DNA of 64,000 nucleotides, taken from contig DBQV01000025.1 in the NCBI GenBank assembly GCA_002305755.1, forward strand, positions 62,371-126,370, written 5' to 3'. The DNA comes from Christensenella sp. UBA1385. Lineage in GTDB: Bacteria; Bacillota; Clostridia; Christensenellales; Aristaeellaceae. Of the stretch, positions 33,489-42,575 are shown one piece after another. The position numbers and the translations under genes were made by a program. The notes below the pieces were generated by a model, which saw only the letters and a program-made list of their open reading frames with translations, was not told where the DNA came from and made no database searches. The number at the start of each line of letters is the position of its first letter. The first letter of the stretch is position 1.

Positions 33489-34341
33489 GCTCGGCGCCCC
33501 CCTTCAGATAGTCGGCCAGGCTGTCCGCCAGCTCCTCCAGCCTGTAGCACTCGGGCAGTTCGATGCCCGCGTCAAACAGAAGGTGGCGCAGCTTGCTGGC
33601 CTGCGGCACATCCAGGCCCATCCGGCCCAGCTCCTCCACCCGCGAAAAGATCTCCCCGGGGCTGCCCTGCATCACCAGCCGACCCTTTTCCAGCACCGCC
33701 ACGCGGGTGGCGAGGCTCGCCACGTCGTCCATGCTGTGCGAGATCATCACCACGCTGGTGCCCCCCTTGTGCAGGCGGCGGATATCCTCCAGCAGAAAGT
33801 CCCTCGCCCGCGGGTCCAGCCCCGCGGTGGGCTCGTCCAGCACCAGGATGCGCGGCCGCATGGCCAGCACGCCCGCCAGGGCCACCCGGCGCATCTGCCC
33901 GCCGGAGAGCTCAAAGGGCGATTTCTCCGCGATCTCGTCATAGGGGAGGCCGGTCTTGTCCATCGCCTCGCGCACGCGGGCGTCGATCTCCCCTTCCTCA
34001 AGGCCCATGTTGCGCGGGCCGAAGCCGATGTCCTTTCTGACCGTCTCTTCAAACAGCTGATGCTCCGGGTACTGGAACACCAGCCCCACGGCAAAGCGCA
34101 GCGCGCGCCTGTCGGTGGATTTGTCGTTGATATCCTGCCCGTCCAGCAGCACGCGCCCGGACGTGGGCTTGAGCAGGCCGTTGAGATGCTGCGCCAGCGT
34201 GGATTTGCCGCTGCCCGTGTGGCCGATCAGGGCCAGCAGGTCGTGATCCTCGATGGTGAGGTCCACATCGTGCAGCGCGGTGGCCTGGAAGGGGCTGCCC
34301 TCCTGATAGGTATGGCTCAGGCTGTCAAGCTTTATGGGCAA
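33478..34341 (-). CDS. ecfA2: Energy-coupling factor ATPase EcfA2
   Basis: A 287-residue ATPase of the ECF module. Motifs are Walker A GHTGSGKST, the ECF-specific FQYPEHQLFEETV, signature LSGGQMRRVALAG and Walker B ILVLDEPTAGLDP. It partners with EcfA1, encoded directly upstream with a 17-base overlap, and couples ATP hydrolysis to vitamin uptake. Confidence 0.95.
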   Translation of the reverse strand: MPIKLDSLSHTYQEGSPFQATALHDVDLTIEDHDLLALIGHTGSGKSTLAQHLNGLLKPTSGRVLLDGQDINDKSTDRRALRFAVGLVFQYPEHQLFEETVRKDIGFGPRNMGLEEGEIDARVREAMDKTGLPYDEIAEKSPFELSGGQMRRVALAGVLAMRPRILVLDEPTAGLDPRARDFLLEDIRRLHKGGTSVVMISHSMDDVASLATRVAVLEKGRLVMQGSPGEIFSRVEELGRMGLDVPQASKLRHLLFDAGIELPECYRLEELADSLADYLKGGAEHAG

Positions 34342-35167
34342 GGGCGCGCACCTCCTCCAGCATTTCCTCCGCGGTCAGGATATCAGCCCGCAGGCCGACG
34401 CCCCGCTCCCTCAGCATGGCCGAGAGCCGCGTCATCGGCGGCACGTCCAGCCGGAAGCGGCGGATCTTCTCCACCTGCGAAAAAATCTCGCGCGGGCTGC
34501 CGTCCATCACCAGGCTGCCCTTGTACATCACGGCCACGCGCGAGGCGCGGGCCGCCTCCTCCATGAAGTGGGTGATCCACACCACGGTCACGCCCCGCTC
34601 ACGGTTGAGCCGCAGCGCCGTCTCCAGCACCTCCTGCCGGCCCGAAGGGTCCAGCATGGCGGTGGCCTCGTCCAGCACGATGGCCTCCGGCTGCATGGCC
34701 AGGATGCCCGCGATGGCGATGCGCTGCTTCTGCCCGCCGCTGAGCAGGTGGGGCGCGCGGTCGGCAAACTCCAGCATGTTGACGGCCCGCAGCGCGTCGT
34801 CGATCAGCCTGGGCATCCTCTCGGAGGGCACGCCGAGGTTTTCAAGGCCGAAGGCCACGTCCTCGCGCACCACGGTCGCCACGATCTGGTTGTCCGGGTT
34901 CTGAAACACCATGCCGCAGCGCTTGCGGATCTCCCAGGTGTTCCGATCGTCCGCGGTGTCCATGCCGCTGACCAGCACCTTGCCCGAAGTGGGCGTGTAC
35001 AGGCCGTTGAGCAGCTTGGCGATGGTGGACTTGCCCGAGCCGTTGTGCCCCAGCAGCGCCACGAACTCGCCCCTGCGGATGTCAAGGCTGACGCTGTCCA
35101 CCGCCAGCGGCGCGCCCTCCTCGTAGGCGTAGCACAGGTTCTGCAGGCTGATATGCGCTTGGTTCAT
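34325..35167 (-). CDS. ecfA1: Energy-coupling factor ATPase EcfA1
   Basis: A 280-residue ATPase. Walker A GHNGSGKST, the ECF motif VFQNPDNQIVATVVREDVAF, signature LLSGGQKQRIAIAG and the family-specific Walker B IVLDEATAMLDPSGR are all present; the last is a hallmark of EcfA1. The start codon shares its first base with the last base of the upstream tgt stop codon. Confidence 0.95.
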   Translation of the reverse strand: MNQAHISLQNLCYAYEEGAPLAVDSVSLDIRRGEFVALLGHNGSGKSTIAKLLNGLYTPTSGKVLVSGMDTADDRNTWEIRKRCGMVFQNPDNQIVATVVREDVAFGLENLGVPSERMPRLIDDALRAVNMLEFADRAPHLLSGGQKQRIAIAGILAMQPEAIVLDEATAMLDPSGRQEVLETALRLNRERGVTVVWITHFMEEAARASRVAVMYKGSLVMDGSPREIFSQVEKIRRFRLDVPPMTRLSAMLRERGVGLRADILTAEEMLEEVRALAHKA

Positions 35168-36309
35168 CAGGCGTCCCCCCTGTTAAAGGCCCTTGTCATG
35201 TCAAAATCGCGGTAAAAGGCTTCCCGGTATTCGGGCAGCCGGTCTTCAAGGATGGCCTGCCTCACTTCCTGCATCAGGCGGATCAGGTAGCGCAGGTTGT
35301 GGATGCTGGCCAGGCGCGGGCCCGTGATCTCCCCCGCCTTGAACAGATGGCGCAGGTAGGCGCGCGTGTGGTGCGTGCAGGCGTAGCAGTCGCAGTCAGG
35401 GTCCACGGGCGTGAAATCCTCCTCATACTGCTTGTTCTTGATCACCATGCGGCCCTTTCGGGTCAAGAGGGTGCCGTTCCTGGCGATGCGGGTGGCCAGC
35501 ACGCAGTCGAACATGTCGATGCCGCGCGCCACGCCCTCGATCAGGCAGTCCGGCGTGCCCACGCCCATCAGGTAGCGGGGCTTATGCTCATCATAATAGG
35601 GCTGCATGGCGTCCAGCATCCCGTACATCAGCTCCTTGGGCTCGCCCACGGAGAGCCCGCCGATGCCGTAGCCGACAAAATCCATCTCCTTCAGCGCCTT
35701 TACGCTCTCGATGCGCAGGTCTTTTTCAAAGGCGCCCTGCACGATGCCGAACAGCGCCTGATCGGGCCTGGTGTGCGCCTTCTTGCAGCGCTCGGCCCAG
35801 CGGTGGGTGCGCTCCATGTTGGCCTTCGCCGTCTCATAGTCACAGGGATAGGGCGAGCACACGTCAAAGGCCATGGCGATGTCGCTGCCCAGCGCCTGCT
35901 GGATCTTCATGGATTCCTCCGGGCCCATGAACAGCGCCCGCCCGTCCAGATGGCTGCGGAAATAGACGCCCTCCTCCCTGATCTTGCGCAGGCCCTCCAG
36001 CGAAAACACCTGGTAGCCGCCCGAATCGGTCAGGATGGGCCTGTCCCAGTCCATGAAGCGGTGCAGGCCGCCCGCCTTTTCCACGATGGCCTCGCCGGGG
36101 CGCAGGTGCAGGTGATAGGTGTTGGAGAGGATGATCATCGCCTCCAGCCCCTTCATCTCCTCCGAGGTCATGGCCTTGACCACGGCCTGCGTGCCCACGG
36201 GCATGTAGATGGGCGTGGGGATGTCGCCGTGCGGCGTATGCAAAACACCCGCGCGGGCACCGGTGCGCGCGCAGGTTTTGATCACCTCAAAGGAAAAAGC
36301 GCTGTTCAT
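35167..36309 (-). CDS. tgt: Queuine tRNA-ribosyltransferase
   Basis: Exchanges guanine 34 of GUN-anticodon tRNAs for preQ1, the base-exchange step of queuosine synthesis. About 380 residues, full length. Visible are the PTPIYMPVGTQAVVKAM start, the catalytic DSGGYQVFSL region, GYGIGGLSVGEP and the zinc site CDCYACTHHTRAYLRHL. ATG at 36309 is preferred over TTG at 36318 because GGA lies six bases before it; it follows the RluA-type gene stop by one base. Other queuosine genes are not in the window, so preQ1 may be salvaged, and the neighbouring ECF module could import it. Confidence 0.96.
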   Translation of the reverse strand: MNSAFSFEVIKTCARTGARAGVLHTPHGDIPTPIYMPVGTQAVVKAMTSEEMKGLEAMIILSNTYHLHLRPGEAIVEKAGGLHRFMDWDRPILTDSGGYQVFSLEGLRKIREEGVYFRSHLDGRALFMGPEESMKIQQALGSDIAMAFDVCSPYPCDYETAKANMERTHRWAERCKKAHTRPDQALFGIVQGAFEKDLRIESVKALKEMDFVGYGIGGLSVGEPKELMYGMLDAMQPYYDEHKPRYLMGVGTPDCLIEGVARGIDMFDCVLATRIARNGTLLTRKGRMVIKNKQYEEDFTPVDPDCDCYACTHHTRAYLRHLFKAGEITGPRLASIHNLRYLIRLMQEVRQAILEDRLPEYREAFYRDFDMTRAFNRGDA

Positions 36310-36310
36310 C

Positions 36311-37027
36311 TTATCCAAACGTCACGATCTGGGGCCAGATGGCGGCAAGCCCCTCCAGCTCCTTCCTCCACGCGCCCCAGACGCCCGAATCCGGCGGCGG
36401 CGCCACAAACACCATCTGCTTGCCCGTGATGGGGTGCAGCAGCGAGAGCCGCATGCCCCACAGCGCGATCTGCTGGCCCCGCGTGCCGCGGCCGTAGCGG
36501 TTGTCTCCCCAGAGGGGCAGGCCGGCGCCGGCCATCTGCACGCGGATCTGGTGGGCGCGCCCGGTCTCCAGCCGGATGGCCACGAGGCTCCGATCCTCCT
36601 TCAGCCCGGCGCAGCGGTAGCTGAGCACGGCCTGCTTGCCCTGGCGCAGATAGCCGGGCACCACGCGCACCATGTTGGTCTTTTCGTCCTTCACCAGCCA
36701 GTCGCGCAGCGTGTCCGCGTCCCTGGCCCGGCCCTCCACCACGGCCACATACTCGCGCCTGAGCGTGCCCTCCGTGATCTGGGCGCTGAGGCGGGCGGCG
36801 GCCTTGCTGGTCCTGGCGAAGCACAAAAGGCCGCCCACGGGCCTGTCCATCCTGTGCACCAGGCCCAGGTAGACCTCGCCCGGCTTCTGATATTTCTCCT
36901 TGATGTAGGCCTTGAGCAGGCCCAGCATGTCCTGATCGCCGGTGGCGTCGCCCTGCACCAGCAGGTTGGGCTGTTTGAGCGCCACGATCAGGTGGTTGTC
37001 CTCATACAAGATGCGCGGTGTGTCCAT
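36311..37027 (-). CDS. RluA family pseudouridine synthase
   Basis: A 238-residue rRNA or tRNA pseudouridine synthase. It has the LYEDNHLIVALKQPNLLVQG lead and the catalytic HRMDRPVGGLLCFARTSKAA motif, and lacks an S4 RNA-binding domain, like the RluC/RluD-independent short members. ATG at 37027 is chosen as start with GAGAGGATGG upstream; ATG at 37039 is possible. Target base is not predictable. It is embedded in an operon of translation-related genes. Confidence 0.9.
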   Translation of the reverse strand: MDTPRILYEDNHLIVALKQPNLLVQGDATGDQDMLGLLKAYIKEKYQKPGEVYLGLVHRMDRPVGGLLCFARTSKAAARLSAQITEGTLRREYVAVVEGRARDADTLRDWLVKDEKTNMVRVVPGYLRQGKQAVLSYRCAGLKEDRSLVAIRLETGRAHQIRVQMAGAGLPLWGDNRYGRGTRGQQIALWGMRLSLLHPITGKQMVFVAPPPDSGVWGAWRKELEGLAAIWPQIVTFG

Positions 37028-37043
37028 GCCTAAAGCCATCCTC

Positions 37044-37898
37044 TCACAGTGTCCACCGGCCGGAGCAGCCGCAGGGCAGCAGCCCGCCCGTGGTGACGGG
37101 CAAAACCAGCTCCTCAGCCTCCGCCCGGCCGCCATGGCGGGAGGAGACCGTCCTGTCCATGATGTTGCGGATCACCGTGGGCTGGAAGCCCGTGGTGTAG
37201 CTGTTGATCAGGAAAAAGGCTGCGCGGTCGCTCAGCAGCTGCGCCGCGGTATCCGCCAGCGTGTACAGCTCGTCCTCCAGCTTCCACACCTCGCCCGAGG
37301 GGCCGCGGCCGTAGCTGGGCGGGTCCATCAGGATGCCGTCGTACCGATTGCCCCGCCTGATCTCGCGCCGCAGGAAGGCCATGGCGTCCTCCACGATGAA
37401 GCGGCAGCCGTCCTCCCGCAGGCCCGAAAGCTCGCGGTTCTCCCTGGCCCACAGCGTCATGCCCTTGGCCGCGTCCACGTGCGTCACGTGCGCGCCGGCC
37501 TGCACGCAGGCCAGCGTGGCCCCGCCCGTGTAGGCGAACAGGTTGAGCACCCGGGGCTGCTGCCTGCCGGCAAGCCGCCCCCGCATCCAGTCCCAGTTGG
37601 CCGCCTGCTCGGGGAAGAGGCCCGTGTGCTTGAAGCCCGTGGGCCGCACGTAGAAGCGCAGGCCCTTGTAGCCGATCTCCCAGCGCTCGGGCAGCGCGCG
37701 CTTCATCTCCCACCGCCCGCCGCCCTCGCGGCTGCGGACGTAGGCGGCGTCCGCCCTCCGCCACAGCGCCTCATCGCCCCTGGGCCAGATCACCTGCGGA
37801 TCGGGCCGCGCCAGGATCACGTCGCCCCAGCGCTCCAGCTTGCAGCCCTCGCCCGTGTCCAGCACCTCAAAATCCTGCCAACCGTCCGCTAAATACAT
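37044..37898 (-). CDS. Class I SAM-dependent methyltransferase, RlmI/RlmK-like
   Basis: A 284-residue methyltransferase. The SAM-binding motif is VLNLFAYTGGATLACVQAGA, with a DAAKGMTLWARENRELSG second motif and the catalytic MDPPSYGRGPSGEVW loop, as in rRNA cytosine-C5 or guanine-N2 methyltransferases of the RlmI/RlmL class. It lacks the N-terminal PUA domain of RlmI. It is the first gene of the operon that continues into the RluA-type gene 16 bases later. Substrate is likely rRNA by family, but not shown. Confidence 0.88.
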   Translation of the reverse strand: MYLADGWQDFEVLDTGEGCKLERWGDVILARPDPQVIWPRGDEALWRRADAAYVRSREGGGRWEMKRALPERWEIGYKGLRFYVRPTGFKHTGLFPEQAANWDWMRGRLAGRQQPRVLNLFAYTGGATLACVQAGAHVTHVDAAKGMTLWARENRELSGLREDGCRFIVEDAMAFLRREIRRGNRYDGILMDPPSYGRGPSGEVWKLEDELYTLADTAAQLLSDRAAFFLINSYTTGFQPTVIRNIMDRTVSSRHGGRAEAEELVLPVTTGGLLPCGCSGRWTL

Positions 37899-38000
37899 GG
37901 AACCCCTTTCCGCACAAAGCAGGGATAGATTATATCACGCCGCGCCCGGGGCGACAACCGCGCGGCCGGGCGCGCCCGGGCAGCCGGACAGGGGAGAGGA

Positions 38001-39497
38001 TCACTTTTCTCCGGCCCAGCAGAGCGCCGCCCTGACCGCCCGCCGCCATCCGGCCACAGCCTTCTCCCTGTCCTGCGGCGCCATCTGCGGCTCGAACACA
38101 CTGTCCACATGCCAGCCGCGCGCGGTGGATTCCACATCCGGGTACACGCCCGCGGCCAGGCCCGCCAGCAGCGCCGCGCCCAGCGCCGTGGTCTCCAGCA
38201 CCGCGGGGCGGTTGATGGGCAGGTCCATGATGTCGGCCTGGAACTGCATCAGGAAGCCGTTGGCGCTGGCCCCGCCGTCCACGCGCAGGGCCGGGGGCCT
38301 GCAGCCGGCATCGCGCCCCATGGCCTCCAGCAGGTCGGCCGACTGGTAGGCGATGGATTCCAGCGCCGCGCGCACGATGTGCGCCGCGCCCGTGCCGCGC
38401 GTCATGCCCACCAGCGTGCCCCTGGCGTACATATCCCAGTAAGGCGCGCCCAGGCCCGTGAAGGCGGGCACCAGGTAGCAGTCGCCCGAGGTGGGCACCG
38501 AGCGGGCCATCGGCTCACTGTCGGCCGCCGTGGCGATCAGCTTCATCTCGTCGCGCAGCCACTGGATGGTGGCGCCGCCCATGAACACGCTGCCCTCAAA
38601 GGCGTAGGTGGGCTTTCCGTCCAGCCGCCAGGCCATGGTGGTGAGCAGCCCGGCCTCCGACAGCCTGAACTCGCTGCCGATGTTCATCAGCATGAAGCAG
38701 CCCGTGCCGTAGGTGTTTTTGGTCATGCCGGTCTGAATGCAGGCCTGGCCGAACAGCGCCGCGTGCTGATCGCCCACCAGCGAAGCCACCGGGATGGGCG
38801 CGCCCAGCACGTCCTCATCCAGCATGCCGATGATGCGCGCCGTGTCCACCACGGTGGGCAGCACCTCGCGCGGGATGTCCATCATGCGCAGCAGCTCCTC
38901 ATCCCACTGCTGGGTGGACAGGTTGAACAGCATGGTGCGCCCGGCGTTGGTGGCGTCCGTCACGTGCGGGTGCCCCTTGACCAGGTGCCAGGCGAGGAAG
39001 CTGTCCACCGTGCCGAAACACAGCTCGCCCCGCCGGGCGCGCTCCCGCAGGTCCAGCTTATCCAGCAGCCACTGCAGCTTGGTGCCCGAAAAATAGGCGT
39101 CCGGCACCAGGCCCGTCTTCGCGCGGATGGCATCGGTATGGCCCGCGGCCTTCAGGCGGTCCACATAGTCCGCCGTGCGGCGGCACTGCCACACGATGGC
39201 GCGGTGCACGGGGCGGCCGCCGTCCTTCTCCCAGAGGATCGTGGTCTCGCGCTGGTTGGTGATGCCGACGGCCGCGATCTCAGAGGGCGAGATGCCCGCC
39301 CTGCGCACCGCCGCGCGCAGCGACTCCACCTGCGTGGAGAGGATATCGTCCGGGTCGTGCTCCACCCAGCCGGGCTGCGGATAGTGCTGCTTGAACTCCA
39401 GCGCCGCGCTGGATACGATGCTGCCCTCCGGCGTAAACACCACCGCGCGCGACGAGGTCGTCCCCTGATCCAGCGCCACGATATACCGTTTGTTCAT
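38001..39497 (-). CDS. glpK: Glycerol kinase
   Basis: Phosphorylates glycerol to sn-glycerol 3-phosphate with ATP. The 498-residue FGGY kinase begins YIVALDQGTTSSRAVVF and contains NQRETTILWEKDGGRP, VSLVGDQHAALFGQ-like SLVGDQHAALFGQACIQTG and the C-terminal LRVDGGASANGFLMQ. Start ATG 39497 has GGAGG six bases upstream, better than 39512. It is monocistronic in this window, between a promoter at 39539-39567 and a gene-free gap before 37898; glpF and glpD are not adjacent. Confidence 0.96.
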   Translation of the reverse strand: MNKRYIVALDQGTTSSRAVVFTPEGSIVSSAALEFKQHYPQPGWVEHDPDDILSTQVESLRAAVRRAGISPSEIAAVGITNQRETTILWEKDGGRPVHRAIVWQCRRTADYVDRLKAAGHTDAIRAKTGLVPDAYFSGTKLQWLLDKLDLRERARRGELCFGTVDSFLAWHLVKGHPHVTDATNAGRTMLFNLSTQQWDEELLRMMDIPREVLPTVVDTARIIGMLDEDVLGAPIPVASLVGDQHAALFGQACIQTGMTKNTYGTGCFMLMNIGSEFRLSEAGLLTTMAWRLDGKPTYAFEGSVFMGGATIQWLRDEMKLIATAADSEPMARSVPTSGDCYLVPAFTGLGAPYWDMYARGTLVGMTRGTGAAHIVRAALESIAYQSADLLEAMGRDAGCRPPALRVDGGASANGFLMQFQADIMDLPINRPAVLETTALGAALLAGLAAGVYPDVESTARGWHVDSVFEPQMAPQDREKAVAGWRRAVRAALCWAGEK

Positions 39498-39538
39498 ATT
39501 TGCCTCCATCATGAAACCCGCTTGATTTGCTTGCTATC

Positions 39539-39567
39539 AACATACCATAAATCACGGCCTTTGTGAA
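39539..39567 (-). promoter_or_regulatory. Probable promoter of glpK
   Basis: Minus strand TTCACA (39562-39567) and TATGTT (39539-39544) with a 17-base spacer, about 50 bases before the glpK start. Both boxes are moderate matches. Confidence 0.5.
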
Positions 39568-39592
39568 TTGTCCGCCGCGGCTGCGGAAAGGC

Positions 39593-39637
39593 AAAAAAAC
39601 CGCCGGGCGCGTCACTGAGGGGCGCTGCCCGGCGGTT
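39593..39637 (-). terminator. Intrinsic terminator of the glyS-propeller operon
   Basis: On the minus strand AACCGCCGGGC and GCCCGGCGGTT form an 11-bp stem around an 18-base loop, followed by seven T residues, 25 bases after the propeller gene stop. Confidence 0.85.
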
Positions 39638-39662
39638 GGTGTCTGTGGGGGTCAGGCCGCCG

Positions 39663-42542
39663 CTACTCCAGGCGGATGCCGTAGAGGAAGCTGTTGTCCT
39701 TGCCCTTGCTGCCGATCACCAGCACATCGTTGTACACGGCGGGCGATCCGTCTATGGGGGAACCCAGATCCAGCGTGTAGATCTGCTCGCCCGTCAGGGC
39801 GTTCAGCAGGTACAGCAGGCCATTCTCGTCGGCCTGGATCAGGTAGCCCTTGCCCTCGGAGGTATAGACCGCCACCGGGGAAGAAACCGTATTCGTGTTC
39901 AGCTGGAAGCTCCACGCCTCTTCGCCCGTCCGCTTATTGAGGGCGTAGACCGTGGCGGCGGCGCCGTTGTCCGTGCGGTTGACGGTGAAGAAGACCAGGT
40001 CGGAGAGGCTCTTTTCGCCCACGACCGGGCTGGCCTTCAGGCCGGCGCGCTCATCGTCGCTGTACTTGGCGGGCACCTCCACCTTCCAGATCTCCCTGCC
40101 GCTCATGGCGTCCAGCCTGCGCAGCGTGGCGACGCCCGCCTTCTTGGTGCGGCTGAACACCGTGGTGCCGGTGTACAGGCCCAGGCTGCCGTCCTCGTCA
40201 AAGCCCAGCGCCGGGGTGGCGTCGGTGTTGTCGCCCGCGTCGAAGGCCCACTGCGTGGTCATGCTGTCGGTATCCACCGCGCGGATGATGCCCTGCCTGT
40301 CCGCCGTATAGGCGTACTTGCCGTACATGGCCACGCTGGCCTCTGCCGCGACGGACATATCGGCCTGCTTGGCCGTCTTGCTCTTCTGGTAGGTGATCTC
40401 GGGGTTCAGCTTCAGGCTGAAGTTCTCGGTGTAGTCAAAGGCCGTGTTCAGCGCCACGGTGTACAGCAGGCCGTTTTCGCCCGCCACCACCATGCTGTCG
40501 GTGCTGCGGTCAAACAGGGGGGTGCCGTCAAAGGCGCCGTTGGTGGAATACTGGGTCTGCGTGTTGCTCTTGCGGCCGTTGAGGAACATGGCCTGCTTCT
40601 GGCCGATCAGCTCGTACAGGTGAAGGCCGATGGCCCCGGTCTTGCTGGGCATCTTGGACACGCCCTGACCGACCGCCAGCAGCGGGCGGCCCTGCGTATC
40701 CACGGCCACCGAGCCCTTCAGCGGGAAGCCGATATCGATCGGGGCGCGCGTGGCCACGCCGTCGTTGAGATCGAAGAAGTAGATCTTGCCGTCCTGCGCG
40801 CCGACGATGACCTCCTTGAGGGCCTTGACATCCTTCTTGCCCTCTACGATGTTCATCATCTGCCGCACCTCCACCGACCACTTCACGATGGCCGGCTGGC
40901 TGGTCCAGCCCAGGCCCCACAGCGTGCCGTCCCCCGTGCGCAGGCTGCCCAGGGGGGCCTTCCACAGGATGGACATCTGCTCCAGGGGCATATCCGCCGT
41001 GCCGAAGGCCGCGTTGCCGCGGAAGGCGTCCGAGCGGAAGGTGAACACGCCGCCCTCATAGCTGGCGTACTCGCCCGGGCCGGGCATGGCGATCGACTCG
41101 GCGCGCGTCAGCTCCTTCACCTTCTTGCCCTTCTGATAGATTTCCTCTTTTATCTTGAGGTTCTCGGGCAGGGCGGATTCATCGGGCTCCATGGCCAGCA
41201 TCGCCACAGCCGCGCCGGCATCAGCCGTCTGTTCCATCTGCGCCGCGTCCGCGGTCTGCGCGCCATCGGTGGGCTCGTCCCACTCGCTCTGGCTGTCGGA
41301 AGCCGTGCTTTCGGCGGCGGTGAACTGGTCCCAGTCGCTGAGGCTCTGCCCCGCGTCTGCGGCCGCATCCGCGGCAGCCGTGTCGGAAGTTTCCGTCGGA
41401 TCGAGGGCCTCCGCCGGATCGCCCGTGTCCGCCGCGCTCACGGCATCGGCCGATTCGGCGGTACCCGCGGTATCCACGGCATCGGCCGACCCGGTGGTGT
41501 CCGCGGTATCCGAGGCATCGGCGGTCAGCGCGGCGTCCTCCGCCGCGGCGGTGTCGTCCCACTCGCTCTGATCCGCGCCGGCGGTCTCCTCGCCGGCGAC
41601 GGGGGCGGCTGTCTGCGGCCTGAGCACCACAAAGGGGGCCGCCTCGGCGCCCGTCTCCGCCGACTGCGTCTGGGCAGGCGCCGCGGCTTCGTCCGTGCCC
41701 GCGGGCTCCGCGGCGGGCTCGGTCGTCGGTTCAGCCGTGGGCTCGGCCGTCGGCTCCGCGGTGGGTTCGGCCGTCGGCTCGGGCGTGGCGGTGGGGGCCG
41801 CCGCCGTGAAGGCGATGGTCTTGTCCCCCTGGTACCAGGTGCCGTCCAGCATCACGTCGCCGCGGTACACGCCGCTCACCGGCTGGTCAAACACCACGCT
41901 CAGCGTCCACACCGTGCCCTCGGGATCGATCTTCGATATCTGGCCGATCACCTCGCTGCCCACCTCATCCACCATGCGCACGCTGTCCACGGGCATGTCG
42001 GCGGTAAAGGTGAACACGGTGCGCACGCCGGTCTGGCCCACGCTGTCCGGGGTCTCAAACTTGATGAGAGAGGGCTTCTTTTCCTCCGCCATGCCCATCA
42101 GGCGCTTCACGCCGCCCACGGCGCTGTCCAGCCCGCCGCGCACGCTGCCCAGCACGCCCGTCGCATCCGCGGGCACCAGAAAATAGAGCCCGACGGCCAG
42201 CACCAGGATCAGGCCCAGCGCCAGCGCCAGCAGCCTGGGCCACAGGCGCGGGGCATACTCCTCATCCTCGCCGTAGCTGTCGTAGTCGTCGTAGCCCTCA
42301 TCCCGCCGGGGATCGGCGGGCGCGGCCGGACGGTCATAGTCATAGCTGACGGGGCCCTGCGGGCGGGGCGGCAGGGGCCGCGGGGCAGGGCTCTGCGTCT
42401 CGCTGCCCAGGGGCAGCGGGGCTTCCTCATCCCGATGATAGGCGGGCTGCATCGGCGCCGCCTGGCCGGGCGCCGCGCTGCCGTGGCGCTCAGAGCGCCT
42501 GCGGCGGGGCTGCCCACCCTGGCTGTATGGATCCATCGTCAT
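39663..42542 (-). CDS. Membrane-anchored PQQ-type beta-propeller protein
   Basis: A 959-residue type II membrane protein. Residues 1-100 are cytoplasmic, first Arg-rich then acidic (DEGYDDYDSYGEDEEY). One membrane span lies at 103-123. Outside come an Ig-like domain, tandem EPTA repeats, a long Asp/Ala/Thr/Ser-rich linker, and about 480 residues of PQQ-like propeller blades (IIRAVDTDSMTTQWAFDAGD, RRLDAMSGREIWKVEVP, YALNKRTGEEAWSFQL, YLLNALTGEQIYTLDLGSP). Such propellers serve as surface scaffolds; no enzyme motif is seen. Start at 42542 follows AAGGGAG. It is 33 bases behind glyS. Confidence 0.85.
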   Translation of the reverse strand: MTMDPYSQGGQPRRRRSERHGSAAPGQAAPMQPAYHRDEEAPLPLGSETQSPAPRPLPPRPQGPVSYDYDRPAAPADPRRDEGYDDYDSYGEDEEYAPRLWPRLLALALGLILVLAVGLYFLVPADATGVLGSVRGGLDSAVGGVKRLMGMAEEKKPSLIKFETPDSVGQTGVRTVFTFTADMPVDSVRMVDEVGSEVIGQISKIDPEGTVWTLSVVFDQPVSGVYRGDVMLDGTWYQGDKTIAFTAAAPTATPEPTAEPTAEPTAEPTAEPTTEPAAEPAGTDEAAAPAQTQSAETGAEAAPFVVLRPQTAAPVAGEETAGADQSEWDDTAAAEDAALTADASDTADTTGSADAVDTAGTAESADAVSAADTGDPAEALDPTETSDTAAADAAADAGQSLSDWDQFTAAESTASDSQSEWDEPTDGAQTADAAQMEQTADAGAAVAMLAMEPDESALPENLKIKEEIYQKGKKVKELTRAESIAMPGPGEYASYEGGVFTFRSDAFRGNAAFGTADMPLEQMSILWKAPLGSLRTGDGTLWGLGWTSQPAIVKWSVEVRQMMNIVEGKKDVKALKEVIVGAQDGKIYFFDLNDGVATRAPIDIGFPLKGSVAVDTQGRPLLAVGQGVSKMPSKTGAIGLHLYELIGQKQAMFLNGRKSNTQTQYSTNGAFDGTPLFDRSTDSMVVAGENGLLYTVALNTAFDYTENFSLKLNPEITYQKSKTAKQADMSVAAEASVAMYGKYAYTADRQGIIRAVDTDSMTTQWAFDAGDNTDATPALGFDEDGSLGLYTGTTVFSRTKKAGVATLRRLDAMSGREIWKVEVPAKYSDDERAGLKASPVVGEKSLSDLVFFTVNRTDNGAAATVYALNKRTGEEAWSFQLNTNTVSSPVAVYTSEGKGYLIQADENGLLYLLNALTGEQIYTLDLGSPIDGSPAVYNDVLVIGSKGKDNSFLYGIRLE
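41704..41793. repeat. 12-bp coding repeat (EPTA units) in the propeller gene
   Basis: Six to seven tandem 12-bp units on the minus strand encode EPTA or EPTT/EPAA tetrapeptides between the Ig-like domain and the linker. Codon variation between units suggests an old array, though length change by slippage is possible. Confidence 0.75.
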
Positions 42543-42575
42543 ATCTTCCGCTCCCTTCAAGGCGCCAAGGCGCGG

